DNA of 64,000 nucleotides from Yersinia nurmii (lineage in GTDB: Bacteria > Pseudomonadota > Gammaproteobacteria > Enterobacterales > Enterobacteriaceae): assembly GCF_001112925.1 (NCBI RefSeq), contig NZ_CPYD01000001.1, forward strand, positions 372,001-436,000. Direction: 5' to 3'. This document shows positions 1 to 13,021 of this stretch, piece after piece; the first letter of the stretch is position 1, and every line of letters starts with the position of its first letter. The notes under the pieces are model-generated. The model was not told the DNA's origin. It saw nothing but the letters and a program-made list of their open reading frames with translations, and searched no databases. The translations under genes and the position numbers were made by a program.

Positions 1-1647
<1,647 letters not shown>

Positions 1648-1657
1648 AGGGAACGTT

Positions 1658-2724
1658 ATGAGCCAGAAATTTCTTTTTATTGACCGCGACGGCACCCTGA
1701 TTGCTGAACCGCCAGAAGACTATCAGGTTGATCGGCTGGACAAACTGGCGCTGGAACCGGAAGTGATACCTGCCCTGCTGGCTCTGCAAAAAGCCGATTA
1801 CAAACTGGTGATGATCACTAATCAGGATGGTCTGGGAACGGACAGTTTCCCGCAGGAAACCTTCGATCCGCCGCACAATTTGATGATGCAGATTTTTACT
1901 TCCCAAGGCATCCACTTCGAGGACGTCTTAATCTGTCCGCACCTCCCAGCAGATAACTGCGCCTGCCGCAAGCCTAAGACGGCGCTGGTAGAAAACTATC
2001 TGACCGACGGCGTGATGAACGGGGCCAATAGCTATGTGATTGGTGATAGAGAAACCGATCTACAGCTGGCCGAAAATATGGGCATTTGTGGACTGCGCTA
2101 TCAACGCGACGGTCTGAACTGGTCGCAGATAGCCAAACAGCTGACTCAGCGAGATCGCCACGCCCATGTTAACCGCGTGACCAAAGAAACCGCCATTGAT
2201 GTGAACGTGTGGCTGGATCGAGAAGGTGGCAGCAAAATAAAAACAGGCGTAGGTTTCTTCGATCATATGTTGGATCAGATCGCCACCCACGGAGGATTCC
2301 GTATGGATATTCAGGTTAGTGGCGACCTTTATATCGACGATCACCACACCGTGGAAGACACCGCATTAGCACTGGGTGAGGCCATTAACACTGCGTTGGG
2401 TGACAAACGCGGTATTGGCCGTTTCGGTTTTGTGTTGCCGATGGACGAATGTCTGGCGCGCTGCGCACTGGATATCTCAGGCCGCCCACATCTGGAATAT
2501 AAAGCCGAATTTAATTATCAGCGCGTTGGGGATTTAAGTACCGAAATGGTTGAGCACTTCTTCCGTTCGCTGTCTTACGCCATGGCCTGTACCCTGCACC
2601 TGAAAACCAAGGGTCGCAACGATCACCACCGGGTTGAGAGTTTGTTTAAGGTCTTTGGCCGCACGCTGCGTCAGGCCATTCGCGTCGAAGGCAATACGTT
2701 GCCAAGCTCGAAAGGAGTACTGTA

Positions 2725-2725
<1 letters not shown>
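1658..2725 (+). CDS. hisB: Bifunctional histidinol-phosphatase / imidazoleglycerol-phosphate dehydratase
   Basis: HisB catalyses the sixth and eighth steps of histidine synthesis. The N-terminal HAD phosphatase (residues 1 to about 165) carries DRDGT at 9-13 and a zinc-binding Cys/His cluster ([11 protein letters not shown]). The C-terminal IGP dehydratase carries the metal ligands in DHHTVED and HHRVE. The ATG at 1658 is chosen because it gives [13 protein letters not shown], matching the E. coli N-terminus and 355-residue length, and has AAGGGAACG just upstream. An in-frame upstream start at 1616 would lie inside hisC and add 14 unusual residues. The stop overlaps the hisH start by one base. 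Confidence 0.98.
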
Positions 2726-4809
<2,084 letters not shown>

Positions 4810-4816
<7 letters not shown>

Positions 4817-5424
4817 CTGAACAACAGATCAACCAGCTAGATTGGGAAAAAGTCGATAACATGATGCCAACTATCGTTCAGCATGCCGTCTCCGGTGAGG
4901 TTCTGATGATGGGATACATGAATCGGGAAGCGTTAGCAGCAACTGAGAAATCAGGCAAAGTCACCTTTTTCTCCCGCACTAAACAGCGTCTATGGACTAA
5001 AGGCGAAAGCTCTGGTCATTTCCTCAACGTAGTCAATATCTACCCTGACTGCGATAACGATACCCTCTTGATTTTAGTTAATCCGATTGGCCCAACCTGC
5101 CATTTAGGCAATAACAGCTGCTTCTCGCCGGCAGCCAGCGACTGGGGTTTCCTGTATCAGCTGGAACAATTGCTAGCTGAACGTAAAAACGCCGATCCTG
5201 GCAGTTCTTATACCGCCAGCCTCTACGCCAGCGGCACCAAGCGTATCGCGCAGAAAGTTGGGGAAGAAGGCGTAGAAACTGCGCTAGCGGCAACGGTAAA
5301 CGATCGAGAAGAACTGACGAATGAAGCGGCCGATCTGATTTATCATTTGCTGGTTCTGCTGCAAGATCAGAATTTGGATCTCAGTAAAGTGATCGGCCGC
5401 CTGCGGGAACGCCACGAGAAATAG
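4810..5424 (+). CDS. hisI: Bifunctional phosphoribosyl-AMP cyclohydrolase / phosphoribosyl-ATP pyrophosphatase
   Basis: HisI performs the second and third steps of histidine synthesis. The cyclohydrolase half (residues 1 to about 115) has YPDCDNDT and [12 protein letters not shown], whose cysteines bind zinc. The pyrophosphatase half has the [10 protein letters not shown] and [12 protein letters not shown] helices. The start is GTG, read from 4810, giving [14 protein letters not shown] as in E. coli. It overlaps the hisF stop. It is the last gene of the his operon and is followed by a strong terminator. Confidence 0.97.
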
Positions 5425-5470
5425 CCTTACCGTCAAATAGCCTTCCCTTTATCAATGGCATTTCGACGTA

Positions 5471-5507
5471 AAAAAGCCCTCACAACTTTAATTTGCGAGG
5501 GCTTTTT
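5471..5507 (+). terminator. Rho-independent terminator of the his operon
   Basis: A perfect 11-bp stem, AAAAAGCCCTC (5471-5481) with GAGGGCTTTTT (5497-5507), closes a 15-base loop and ends in a T run. It lies 47 bases after the hisI stop. Because the left arm is A-rich, it could also act on leftward transcripts coming from gnd. Confidence 0.92.
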
Positions 5508-5718
5508 ATTACGATAAATCTGATCAATACATCATCAGAACTATCTATTCGTTAGCTCGTTAGCGAATTTTAGCTATTGCTACTACCGATTAAGGCGTAG
5601 CTTGCAAGAGCCGTTCTATTACGAGCAGCGCACATCATCAGGCTAACGGATTGTCAGTTACAATGATGAGCGCTGCCCAAACATCATGCATTCACGCTTA
5701 TATCGCTAAACTAAGCAA
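5508..5718. other. Intergenic region between his terminator and gnd 3' end
   Basis: No coding frame is supported here. The notable content is an imperfect inverted repeat: GCAGCGCACATCAT (5625-5638) pairs with ATGATGAGCGCTGC (5663-5676) at 13 of 14 positions around a 24-base loop. It has no T run on either strand, so it is not a typical terminator. It sits about 40 to 90 bases past the gnd stop and may be a 3' UTR structure or processing site of the gnd mRNA. Confidence 0.4.
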
Positions 5719-7128
5719 TTATTCCATCCACTCAGTATGGAAAACACCTTCTTTATCAGTACGTTTGTAAGTATGCGCACCGAAGTAATCGCGCTGCGCC
5801 TGAATCAGGTTGGCAGGCAGTACGGCAGAACGATAGCTGTCGTAGTAGTTGATTGCAGCAGAGAAGGTTGGCGTTGGGATGCCGTTCTGAACCGCATAAG
5901 ACACGACGTCACGCAACGCTTGCTGATATTCATCAGCGATCTGTTTGAAGTAAGGTGCCAACAGCAGGTTTGCAATTTTAGGATTATCTGCATAAGCATC
6001 GGTGATTTTTTGCAAGAATTGCGCGCGGATGATACAGCCAGCGCGGAAGATCTTAGCAATCTCACCGTAGTGCAGATCCCAGTTATTCTCGTCGGAAGCC
6101 GCTTTCAACTGAGAGAAACCCTGAGCGTAAGAAACAATTTTACCCAAGTACAGCGCGCGGCGAACTTTTTCGATAAATTCAGCTTTATCACCTTCGAAAG
6201 CTTTAACCGTTGGGCCAGTCAACACTTTAGATGCAGCAACACGTTGATCTTTCAGGGAAGACAGGTAACGAGCAAAGACGGACTCGGTAATCAGAGTCAA
6301 AGGTTCACCCAGATCCAGAGAACTCTGGCTGGTCCACTTACCGGTACCTTTGTTCGCTGCCTCATCCAGAATCACATCAACCAGATATTTACCTTCTTCA
6401 TCTTTCTTGGTGAAGATATCTTTTGTGATATCAATCAGGTAGCTATTCAGCTCACCCTTATTCCATTCGGAGAAAGTCGCAGCCAGTTCTTCATTATTCA
6501 GGCTCAGCGCTTGTTTCAGCAAAGAATAAGCCTCAGCGATCAGCTGCATATCGCCATATTCGATACCGTTGTGCACCATTTTCACGTAGTGCCCAGCACC
6601 GTCAGCGCCGATATAAGCTACGCAGGCTTCGCCGTCATCAGCACGAGCAGCAATTTTTTCCAGAATCGGAGCAACCAGCTCGTAAGCTTCTTTCTGACCG
6701 CCAGGCATAATTGAAGGGCCTTTCAGTGCGCCCTCTTCACCGCCGGACACGCCGGTACCGATGAAGTTAAAACCTTGTTCAGACAGTTCGCGGTTACGAC
6801 GAATGGTGTCTTTGTAATAGGTATTACCGCCGTCGATCAAAATGTCACCTTTATCGAGGTGAGGAGTCAGCGACGCGATAGTTTTGTCAGTAGCTTCACC
6901 TGCTTTCACCATCAGCAAAATACGACGCGGTTTTTCCAGTGAATCCACAAACTCTTCAACGGTATAACTCGGCACCAGATTTTTACCTGGGTTTTCAGCA
7001 ACCACTTCGTCGGTTTTATCTGATGAACGGTTAAAGATGGAAACGGAATAGCCGCGGCTCTCGATGTTAAGCGCCAGGTTACGGCCCATTACCGCCATAC
7101 CGACAACGCCGATCTGTTGTTTGGACAT
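5719..7128 (-). CDS. gnd: 6-phosphogluconate dehydrogenase, decarboxylating
   Basis: Gnd oxidatively decarboxylates 6-phosphogluconate to ribulose-5-phosphate with NADP in the pentose phosphate pathway. The protein is 469 residues, near the usual length. It has the Rossmann motif [15 protein letters not shown], substrate-binding GVSGGEEGA and the catalytic [17 protein letters not shown]. The SD AGGAG precedes the ATG. It sits between hisI and galF as in other enterics, but here the O-antigen genes that flank gnd in E. coli are absent. Confidence 0.98.
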   Translation of the reverse strand: MSKQQIGVVGMAVMGRNLALNIESRGYSVSIFNRSSDKTDEVVAENPGKNLVPSYTVEEFVDSLEKPRRILLMVKAGEATDKTIASLTPHLDKGDILIDGGNTYYKDTIRRNRELSEQGFNFIGTGVSGGEEGALKGPSIMPGGQKEAYELVAPILEKIAARADDGEACVAYIGADGAGHYVKMVHNGIEYGDMQLIAEAYSLLKQALSLNNEELAATFSEWNKGELNSYLIDITKDIFTKKDEEGKYLVDVILDEAANKGTGKWTSQSSLDLGEPLTLITESVFARYLSSLKDQRVAASKVLTGPTVKAFEGDKAEFIEKVRRALYLGKIVSYAQGFSQLKAASDENNWDLHYGEIAKIFRAGCIIRAQFLQKITDAYADNPKIANLLLAPYFKQIADEYQQALRDVVSYAVQNGIPTPTFSAAINYYDSYRSAVLPANLIQAQRDYFGAHTYKRTDKEGVFHTEWME

Positions 7129-7284
7129 TAAAAAAACTCCTGTCTGAAGGATGACACCCGCGATTGGCCGATAAGCCCGCAGGTTTTTGCAGTGGGAAAC
7201 ATGTTAACTCAGGATTATGTCAGGTGGGTAGTGATTGGTGCGATAGACAGCACAACCGACCAGTTGCTGAACGCAGTCGTTTGC

Positions 7285-7337
7285 TTGGGGCAAAATAATC
7301 TTCGCCCCAAAAGAAAAGGCAACCTGAATGGTTGCCT
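7285..7337 (-). terminator. Tandem hairpins downstream of galF
   Basis: Read leftward, the first hairpin is AGGCAACC/GGTTGCCT (arms 7317-7324 and 7330-7337, 5-base loop) followed by TTTTCTTTT, a good rho-independent terminator for galF. The second is TTGGGGC/GCCCCAA (7285-7291 and 7304-7310). The remaining 150 or so bases up to gnd should hold the gnd promoter, which I could not pin down. Confidence 0.8.
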
Positions 7338-7359
7338 GATTTACGATCATTTCAGCGGA

Positions 7360-8253
7360 TTAAGACACAAAATCCTTTAACCAGGCCTTGAACTCATCCC
7401 CCTGAACCGGATGACGCAAACCGTAAGCGACGTAGGCCTGCATATAACCCAGTTTTTCGCCACAGTTATAAGCCTGACCGGTCAACGCTACCGCATCCAC
7501 CGGTTGTAGAGCATTCAACGCAGCAATAGCATCAGTTAGCTGAATGCGTCCCCAAGCACCCGGTTCGGTTTTCTCTAACAATGGCCAGATATCGGCGGAA
7601 AGAACATAACGGCCAACCGCTGACAGGTTTGACTTCATTCCGGTCAGATTTTCTGGCTTTTCTTGCATATCCACTATTGGGCTTGCCTCACCCGGAGCCA
7701 GTCCAGGCGCTTCGCAAGTAATGACCGAATAGTTTGGCAGTTCTTCAACAGACATTGGCTGAACCAATACCTGACTCACACCGGTATCTTCAAAACGCGT
7801 GATCATCTGAGCCAGATTATCTTTGGTCAAATCAGACTTAGCGTCATCAATCAAGACGTCAGGCAACAGAACCACGAAAGGTTGACCGTCGATTAGCGGC
7901 TTAGCACATAGCACCGCGTGACCGAGTCCTTCCGGGTGCCCCTGACGAATATGCATAATGGTTACCCCCGGCGGGCAAATGGATTGCACATCCTCCAGCA
8001 GCTGGCGCTTCACTCGTGCTTCCAGCATTGCTTCCAATTCATAGGAAGTATCAAAATGGTTTTCTATGGCATTTTTTGAGGAATGCGTGATCAAAATAAT
8101 ATCGGTGATACCTGCGGCAACGCATTCGTTAACGACGTGTTGGATCAGTGGCTTATCAACGATTGGCAGCATTTCTTTTGGAATGGCTTTCGTTGCGGGC
8201 AGCATTCTCATACCTAAGCCAGCAACCGGGATGACTGCTTTTAATTTAGTCAT
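7360..8253 (-). CDS. galF: UTP-glucose-1-phosphate uridylyltransferase-like protein GalF
   Basis: GalF is a paralogue of GalU reported to modulate UDP-glucose synthesis. The 297 residues equal E. coli GalF. Diagnostic differences from GalU are [11 protein letters not shown] (GalU has GLGTRM) and [13 protein letters not shown] (GalU has [13 protein letters not shown]). The ATG at 8253 is preferred over an in-frame GTG at 8259 because AGGTG, the likely SD, would be disrupted otherwise. It lies 64 bases downstream of galU in the same direction, so the two may be cotranscribed. Substitution of the GalU active-site Thr suggests weak or altered activity, as inferred for GalF elsewhere. Confidence 0.93.
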   Translation of the reverse strand: MTKLKAVIPVAGLGMRMLPATKAIPKEMLPIVDKPLIQHVVNECVAAGITDIILITHSSKNAIENHFDTSYELEAMLEARVKRQLLEDVQSICPPGVTIMHIRQGHPEGLGHAVLCAKPLIDGQPFVVLLPDVLIDDAKSDLTKDNLAQMITRFEDTGVSQVLVQPMSVEELPNYSVITCEAPGLAPGEASPIVDMQEKPENLTGMKSNLSAVGRYVLSADIWPLLEKTEPGAWGRIQLTDAIAALNALQPVDAVALTGQAYNCGEKLGYMQAYVAYGLRHPVQGDEFKAWLKDFVS

Positions 8254-8317
8254 ATTCACCTAAAAAGTTTTCATGCAAATAAAGCCTGTTATTCGGAAAT
8301 TACGCGCGAATTCTACG

Positions 8318-9214
8318 TTATGCGTCTATTTGCTGTTTTAACCAGGCAGAGAATTTTTCGCCTTCAGTATCATGGCGAATACCGTAGGTCACAAAAGCTT
8401 TCATATAACCAAGTTTATCGCCGCAATCATGGGATTTGCCCGTCATATGGAATGCTTCTACCGGTTGCTGTTCCATTAGCATAGCAATCGCATCAGTTAG
8501 CTGAATTTCGCCGCCCGCTCCGCTCGGCGTTTTCTTCAGCAGAGGCCAGATATCCGCAGACAATACGTAACGCCCAACGACCGCCAGATTTGACGGTGCT
8601 TCCGCCACGCTTGGCTTTTCGACTACGGCGGTCATCAGGCTACTGTCGCCCGGCTGCAGTTTCACGTTACCGCAATCTGCAATACCGTATTTAGACACGT
8701 CTTGCTGCAGAACAGGCTCAACCATAATCTGGCTATGACCAGTTTCCTCAAAACGCTTAATCATGCTGGCTAGGTTTTCCCGCGACAGGTCGGCGGTAGA
8801 ATCATCCAGTAACACATCAGGCAAGAGCACAATAAAAGGCGAATCACCGACCATTGGCTGTGCGCACAGCACTGCGTGCCCCAGCCCTTTGGCCTGCCCC
8901 TGACGCACTTGCATAATTGTGACATCCGGCGGGCAAATATTTTGCACCTCATTAAGTAACTGCCGTTTTACTCGTGACTCTAGCGCAACTTCTAGCTCAA
9001 ATGAGGTATCAAAATGGTTTTCTATCGCATTTTTCGATGAGTGACTGACCAGAACGATATCTTTAATTCCGGCGGCTACACATTCATTCACGATATATTG
9101 AATCAATGGCTTATCAACGACCGGCAACATTTCTTTCGGAATTGCCTTGGTCGCAGGCAACATTCGGGTACCAAGACCAGCCACCGGAATTACAGCCTTC
9201 AAATTCTTCTTCAT
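8318..9214 (-). CDS. galU: UTP-glucose-1-phosphate uridylyltransferase
   Basis: GalU makes UDP-glucose, precursor for LPS core, trehalose, osmoregulated glucans and galactose metabolism. The 298-residue protein has the nucleotidyltransferase signature [18 protein letters not shown], the DPHFDTS-like [11 protein letters not shown] segment, and [14 protein letters not shown]. The ATG at 9214 gives [15 protein letters not shown] and is preceded by AGGG; a longer frame to 9295 has a non-homologous extension. Adjacent placement of galU and galF as tandem paralogues differs from E. coli, where galU maps elsewhere. Confidence 0.96.
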   Translation of the reverse strand: MKKNLKAVIPVAGLGTRMLPATKAIPKEMLPVVDKPLIQYIVNECVAAGIKDIVLVSHSSKNAIENHFDTSFELEVALESRVKRQLLNEVQNICPPDVTIMQVRQGQAKGLGHAVLCAQPMVGDSPFIVLLPDVLLDDSTADLSRENLASMIKRFEETGHSQIMVEPVLQQDVSKYGIADCGNVKLQPGDSSLMTAVVEKPSVAEAPSNLAVVGRYVLSADIWPLLKKTPSGAGGEIQLTDAIAMLMEQQPVEAFHMTGKSHDCGDKLGYMKAFVTYGIRHDTEGEKFSAWLKQQIDA

Positions 9215-9706
9215 CTGCCCTACCTTATTCTCAAACAACCGACTGCGGTAAGCTATCAACCGGTAAAATTCAGTGCGGTGACACATTCTTAACAAGAGTG
9301 AGAATGTATGCCCAAACAGGTCAGTCCCACAGCAAAAATGTATATCAATCTATTACAAATCAGATAAATGGGTGAGTGAAAATCACTCAATATTTATCCG
9401 TCATATATTAACAAGCAAGGTATCTATCATCATTTTTTTGCATCTGTCACTGATAAAACCATTTCACTTATTCAGTATATTCTAGATTATGTAAACAATA
9501 GGCTTACCAACTAATTAACTTTACCTTAGGATAATCTCAGCCTCATTACGATATATCAGTCTGATTTTAGGATAATGACTCATCACTTAGGTCAATTCCC
9601 CCGCAGTTCCCGGCCCCAAGGCTATTGAGAGTTGAATTTTACCCGATCAGCGCCCATTATTCTGACTGCGGCATAAGCCGTAGAAATAAAAGGTGAAACT
9701 GGGCAT
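9215..9706. promoter_or_regulatory. AT-rich divergent region between galU and yegH with two inverted repeats
   Basis: No gene is supported. The region should hold the galU (leftward) and yegH (rightward) promoters. Two dyads stand out: ACATTCT (9283-9289) with AGAATGT (9301-9307), and the perfect TGAGTGA-AAA-TCACTCA at 9373-9389. Either could be an operator; I recognise no known regulator consensus. Confidence 0.4.
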
Positions 9707-11293
9707 ATGGAATGGATCATGGATCCAACAATTTGGGCGGGATTGGCAACGCTAATCGTGCTAGAAATTGTATTAGGTATTGATAACCTCATCTTTATTG
9801 CCATTTTGGCAGATAAACTTCCCCGCCATCTTCGGGATAAAGCGCGAGTCACCGGGCTGCTTTGTGCTTTAGCTATGCGTTTGGTGCTGCTGGCCTGTAT
9901 CTCCTGGCTGGCGACGCTAACAGCACCGCTGGTCACTATTGCCGAGCACCCTTTCAGCGCCAGAGACTTAATCATGCTGATTGGGGGGATTTTCCTGCTG
10001 TTCAAAGCCACTATGGAGCTAAATGAACGGCTGGAAGGTAAAGATCACCAGCAAAATAATCAGCGTAAAACCGCAAGATTCTGGCCGGTAGTGGCGCAGA
10101 TCGTGGTGCTGGATGCTATTTTCTCATTAGATTCTGTCATCACCGCGGTCGGAATGGTTGACCATTTGGCGGTCATGATGGCGGCCGTAATCATTGCAAT
10201 CGGCATGATGCTATTGGCCAGCAAGCCATTAACTCGTTTTGTTAACGCGCATCCAACCATTGTTATTCTGTGTTTAAGCTTCCTGCTGATGATCGGCTTT
10301 AGCTTAGTCGCAGAAGGTTTTGGCTATCATATCCCAAAAGGTTACCTGTATGCAGCTATTGGTTTCTCAGTAATTATTGAATCACTGAATCAGTTCGCGC
10401 AGTTTAACCGCCGTCGCTTCCTCACCTCGGCGCGTCCGCTGCGTGAACGAACCGCAGAAGCGGTACTGCGGATTTTGAGTGGTAAACATGAAGAAGCCGA
10501 GCTGGATAACCACACTGCCAGCCTGATTGCAGATCAAGGGCGCCAAAATCAGGAAGTCTTTAACCAGCAGGAACGGCGCATGATCGAGCGCGTGTTGGGG
10601 CTAGCTCAGCGAACGGTCAGCAGCATCATGACTTCGCGTCACGACGTGGAATATCTGGATCTGAACGATCCACCGGAAAAACTAACTGCTCTGCTGACTA
10701 AAAATCTGCATACCCGAATTGTGGTGACCGAAGATAGCACCACCGACGAACCTTTAGGGGTCATTCACGTTATTGACCTCTTGAAACAGCAGCTTGAGCA
10801 AGAGAAACTGGATTTACGTGCACTGATTCGTCAGCCACTGATTTTCCCTGAGCAAGTTTCGCTACTAATGGCTTTGGAGCAATTCCGTCAGGCGCAAACC
10901 CATTTCGCGTTTGTGGTTGATGAGTTTGGCTCTATTGAAGGCGTAGTGACATTGACAGACGTGATGGAAACTATCGCTGGTAATCTGCCGGTAGCCGGTG
11001 AAGTAGCGGATGCTCGTCATGATATTCAACAAGCCGATGACGGCACCTGGATTGCCAACGGTTATATGCCGCTCGAAGATTTGGTGATGTATTTACCTTT
11101 ACCTATTGATGAAAAAAGAGAATATCACACGCTTGCGGGACTATTGATGGAACACACCCAGCGCATTCCTCAGGTCGGTGAGCAATTGCAGATCGGGGAT
11201 TATCTGTTTGAGCCGCTGGAAGTGAGCAGCCACCGGATTCTGAAAGTGAAAATAACTCCGCTGAAAGTACCGGAACCGGACTACGAAGTCTAA
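9707..11293 (+). CDS. yegH: TerC-family membrane protein with CBS and CorC/HlyC domains
   Basis: The 528-residue protein matches E. coli YegH throughout. Residues 1 to about 235 form a TerC-type membrane domain of about seven helices with the conserved acidic motifs [11 protein letters not shown] and [11 protein letters not shown], thought to bind metal ions. Then come a CBS pair (about 300-420, including [15 protein letters not shown]) and a C-terminal CorC/HlyC domain (about 440-525). TerC relatives are implicated in metal efflux or metalation of exported proteins; the exact role of YegH is unknown. The start [10 protein letters not shown] matches the family. The protein is intact and its order with asmA, dcd and udk is conserved. 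Confidence 0.94.
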   Translation: MEWIMDPTIWAGLATLIVLEIVLGIDNLIFIAILADKLPRHLRDKARVTGLLCALAMRLVLLACISWLATLTAPLVTIAEHPFSARDLIMLIGGIFLLFKATMELNERLEGKDHQQNNQRKTARFWPVVAQIVVLDAIFSLDSVITAVGMVDHLAVMMAAVIIAIGMMLLASKPLTRFVNAHPTIVILCLSFLLMIGFSLVAEGFGYHIPKGYLYAAIGFSVIIESLNQFAQFNRRRFLTSARPLRERTAEAVLRILSGKHEEAELDNHTASLIADQGRQNQEVFNQQERRMIERVLGLAQRTVSSIMTSRHDVEYLDLNDPPEKLTALLTKNLHTRIVVTEDSTTDEPLGVIHVIDLLKQQLEQEKLDLRALIRQPLIFPEQVSLLMALEQFRQAQTHFAFVVDEFGSIEGVVTLTDVMETIAGNLPVAGEVADARHDIQQADDGTWIANGYMPLEDLVMYLPLPIDEKREYHTLAGLLMEHTQRIPQVGEQLQIGDYLFEPLEVSSHRILKVKITPLKVPEPDYEV

Positions 11294-11307
11294 GAAATTA
11301 AACTGCC

Positions 11308-11348
11308 GATAGCGCCAGGCTCTGACTTGTATTATGCCTGACGCTATC
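11308..11348. terminator. Hairpin between convergent yegH and dcuC
   Basis: GATAGCGCCAGGC (11308-11320) pairs with GCCTGACGCTATC (11336-11348) with a single mismatch. It lies between two convergent genes, so a bidirectional terminator is likely, but the T runs are weak on both strands. Confidence 0.55.
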
Positions 11349-11387
11349 CATTTAACGCTCTGTCTAAGTGCTTAATCTATTTAAGCC

Positions 11388-12743
11388 TTAACGCAGTGGA
11401 ACCAGAATCTCGGTCGCCACGATAACCACCACCAATCCCACCAGAACCGGTACTGAAGTACGTTTTACCACTTCAAACGGTGATATTTTCGCCATCCCTG
11501 CAACCGCAACCACTACGCCAGAAACCGGTGACAAGGTGCGTCCCAGATTTGACGCCTGTAGCATTGGGATAACCAAGTAGGCTGGATTTATCCCCATTTG
11601 AGCTGCCAGTTTCGGAATCAGCTCGACGAAGGCATAGAAAGGTGCATTACCTGAGCCAGTAGTCATTGCCGCCAGCATGGTAATAGTGACCAGCACCAGC
11701 ATCATCACTATGCCGCCAGTACCAAAGGATTGGGCTAAACCAATCAGCCCACTGATGAAACCAACCGTACTCAGCCCTTGGGCGAATACGCCCGCCGCCA
11801 CCAATAGCATGACGACGGTTGCAAAAGCGTCCGCCATTCCGCGATAGGCCACTTCCAGACCGGCGAATACCGTTTTAGCGCTGAAACTGCGCACAAATTC
11901 AATAACCGCAGCCAACAGCATACAAATCACCAGTACGGTAATAATGTGTAGCTCTGGTCCCCATTTCCCGTCAAAAATCAGCACGCCAATAATTGGCGTA
12001 AAGGGCAAAATGGCATAAAAGCTCGGCGCATTGGTTGTGATCTCATTCACATCCATCATTTCATGCTTTTCCTGACTTTTATTATCCAGATAACGTTGCC
12101 AGAAGAAATGCGCTATCGCCATACAAACAATCGCGGCGATAGAGATTGGCAAAGTCGTTTTAAAAGCGAAATCAACTAGCGGCATTTCCGATGCTTTCGC
12201 CGCCAGTACGACGTCACCAGAGGTAGGAGCCAGAATAATCGCCGCCGGCGAGGCGCAAATTGCTGCAGCGGCGCCACGGCTAATGCCCACATTCACCATA
12301 ACCGGGAACAAGGTTGCCATCAGCAATACGCCCAGCCCGGTAGCTGAAGAAACCGCCAGTGACATTAGGCAAGCCACAATATACGCGGCGACCATCAGCA
12401 AATACGGCGAGTTAATCATTTGCAGCGGTTTGGAGGCAATCTTCACCACCACATCATTGGCGCCAATGTGCGTCATGTAGGCAGCAAACCCGCACAGCAT
12501 CATGATCATCATGCCGAGATCGCCACCGCGGCTCATCAGCAGGATTTTGACATACTCAACAATGTCAGTAGCCCGCCAGCCGGTTGACGTGGCACTGGCC
12601 GGTAATACGCTTTTTCCCATCAGTGCGCTGATTATCAGCAACAGTAAACCACCGACCATCAGCACCCCAGTGGCTGAATAGCCCTTAATGATATAGCGGC
12701 CAACGCCTACCGCCACAACCACCCCAATCAATAGATCCAACAT
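11388..12743 (-). CDS. dcuC: Anaerobic C4-dicarboxylate transporter DcuC
   Basis: DcuC is an inner-membrane carrier for succinate efflux and fumarate/malate exchange during fermentation. The 451 residues are strongly hydrophobic throughout and match E. coli DcuC, including LLMSRGGDLGMMIMMLCGF, SSATGLGVLLMATLFPVM and TTGSGNAPFYAFVELIPK. The ATG at 12743 is preceded by AGAGGA; the frame stays open to 12869 but those residues are not DcuC-like. It stands alone between yegH and asmA, whereas E. coli places dcuC elsewhere. The 278-base upstream gap should hold its promoter; I could not identify a convincing FNR box. Confidence 0.96.
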   Translation of the reverse strand: MLDLLIGVVVAVGVGRYIIKGYSATGVLMVGGLLLLIISALMGKSVLPASATSTGWRATDIVEYVKILLMSRGGDLGMMIMMLCGFAAYMTHIGANDVVVKIASKPLQMINSPYLLMVAAYIVACLMSLAVSSATGLGVLLMATLFPVMVNVGISRGAAAAICASPAAIILAPTSGDVVLAAKASEMPLVDFAFKTTLPISIAAIVCMAIAHFFWQRYLDNKSQEKHEMMDVNEITTNAPSFYAILPFTPIIGVLIFDGKWGPELHIITVLVICMLLAAVIEFVRSFSAKTVFAGLEVAYRGMADAFATVVMLLVAAGVFAQGLSTVGFISGLIGLAQSFGTGGIVMMLVLVTITMLAAMTTGSGNAPFYAFVELIPKLAAQMGINPAYLVIPMLQASNLGRTLSPVSGVVVAVAGMAKISPFEVVKRTSVPVLVGLVVVIVATEILVPLR

Positions 12744-13021
12744 TAATCCTCTCTTACCCGGTACAGGCCGGAACTTAACGCATCCAGGTATTATTTTCTT
12801 CGTGAATTGGACAAAAATACGTTCTGCACTCTGCCTAAAGTCAGCCCGAGATTTTATGACATCTATCAATGATAAGCAGGGATTTTATATAGAAGAAGTA
12901 ATATGTGATGAGAAGTCTGGCTTTAAGGGGGAAAAACGTTAAAGGTGCAAACAATAAAATAACAATTTTTCAACCCAAACAGGCTGGCAGCCGGATTCCC
13001 CACTGCCAACCCGATACGCAA

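Noticed and set aside
5737-6714. Long rightward open frame opposite gnd
   Set aside because: It is the antisense shadow of gnd, has no SD and no plausible protein motifs.
12744-13021. Search for an FNR box upstream of dcuC
   Set aside because: Only a loose TATCA-T-TGATA dyad was found, lacking the TTGAT-N4-ATCAA spacing.
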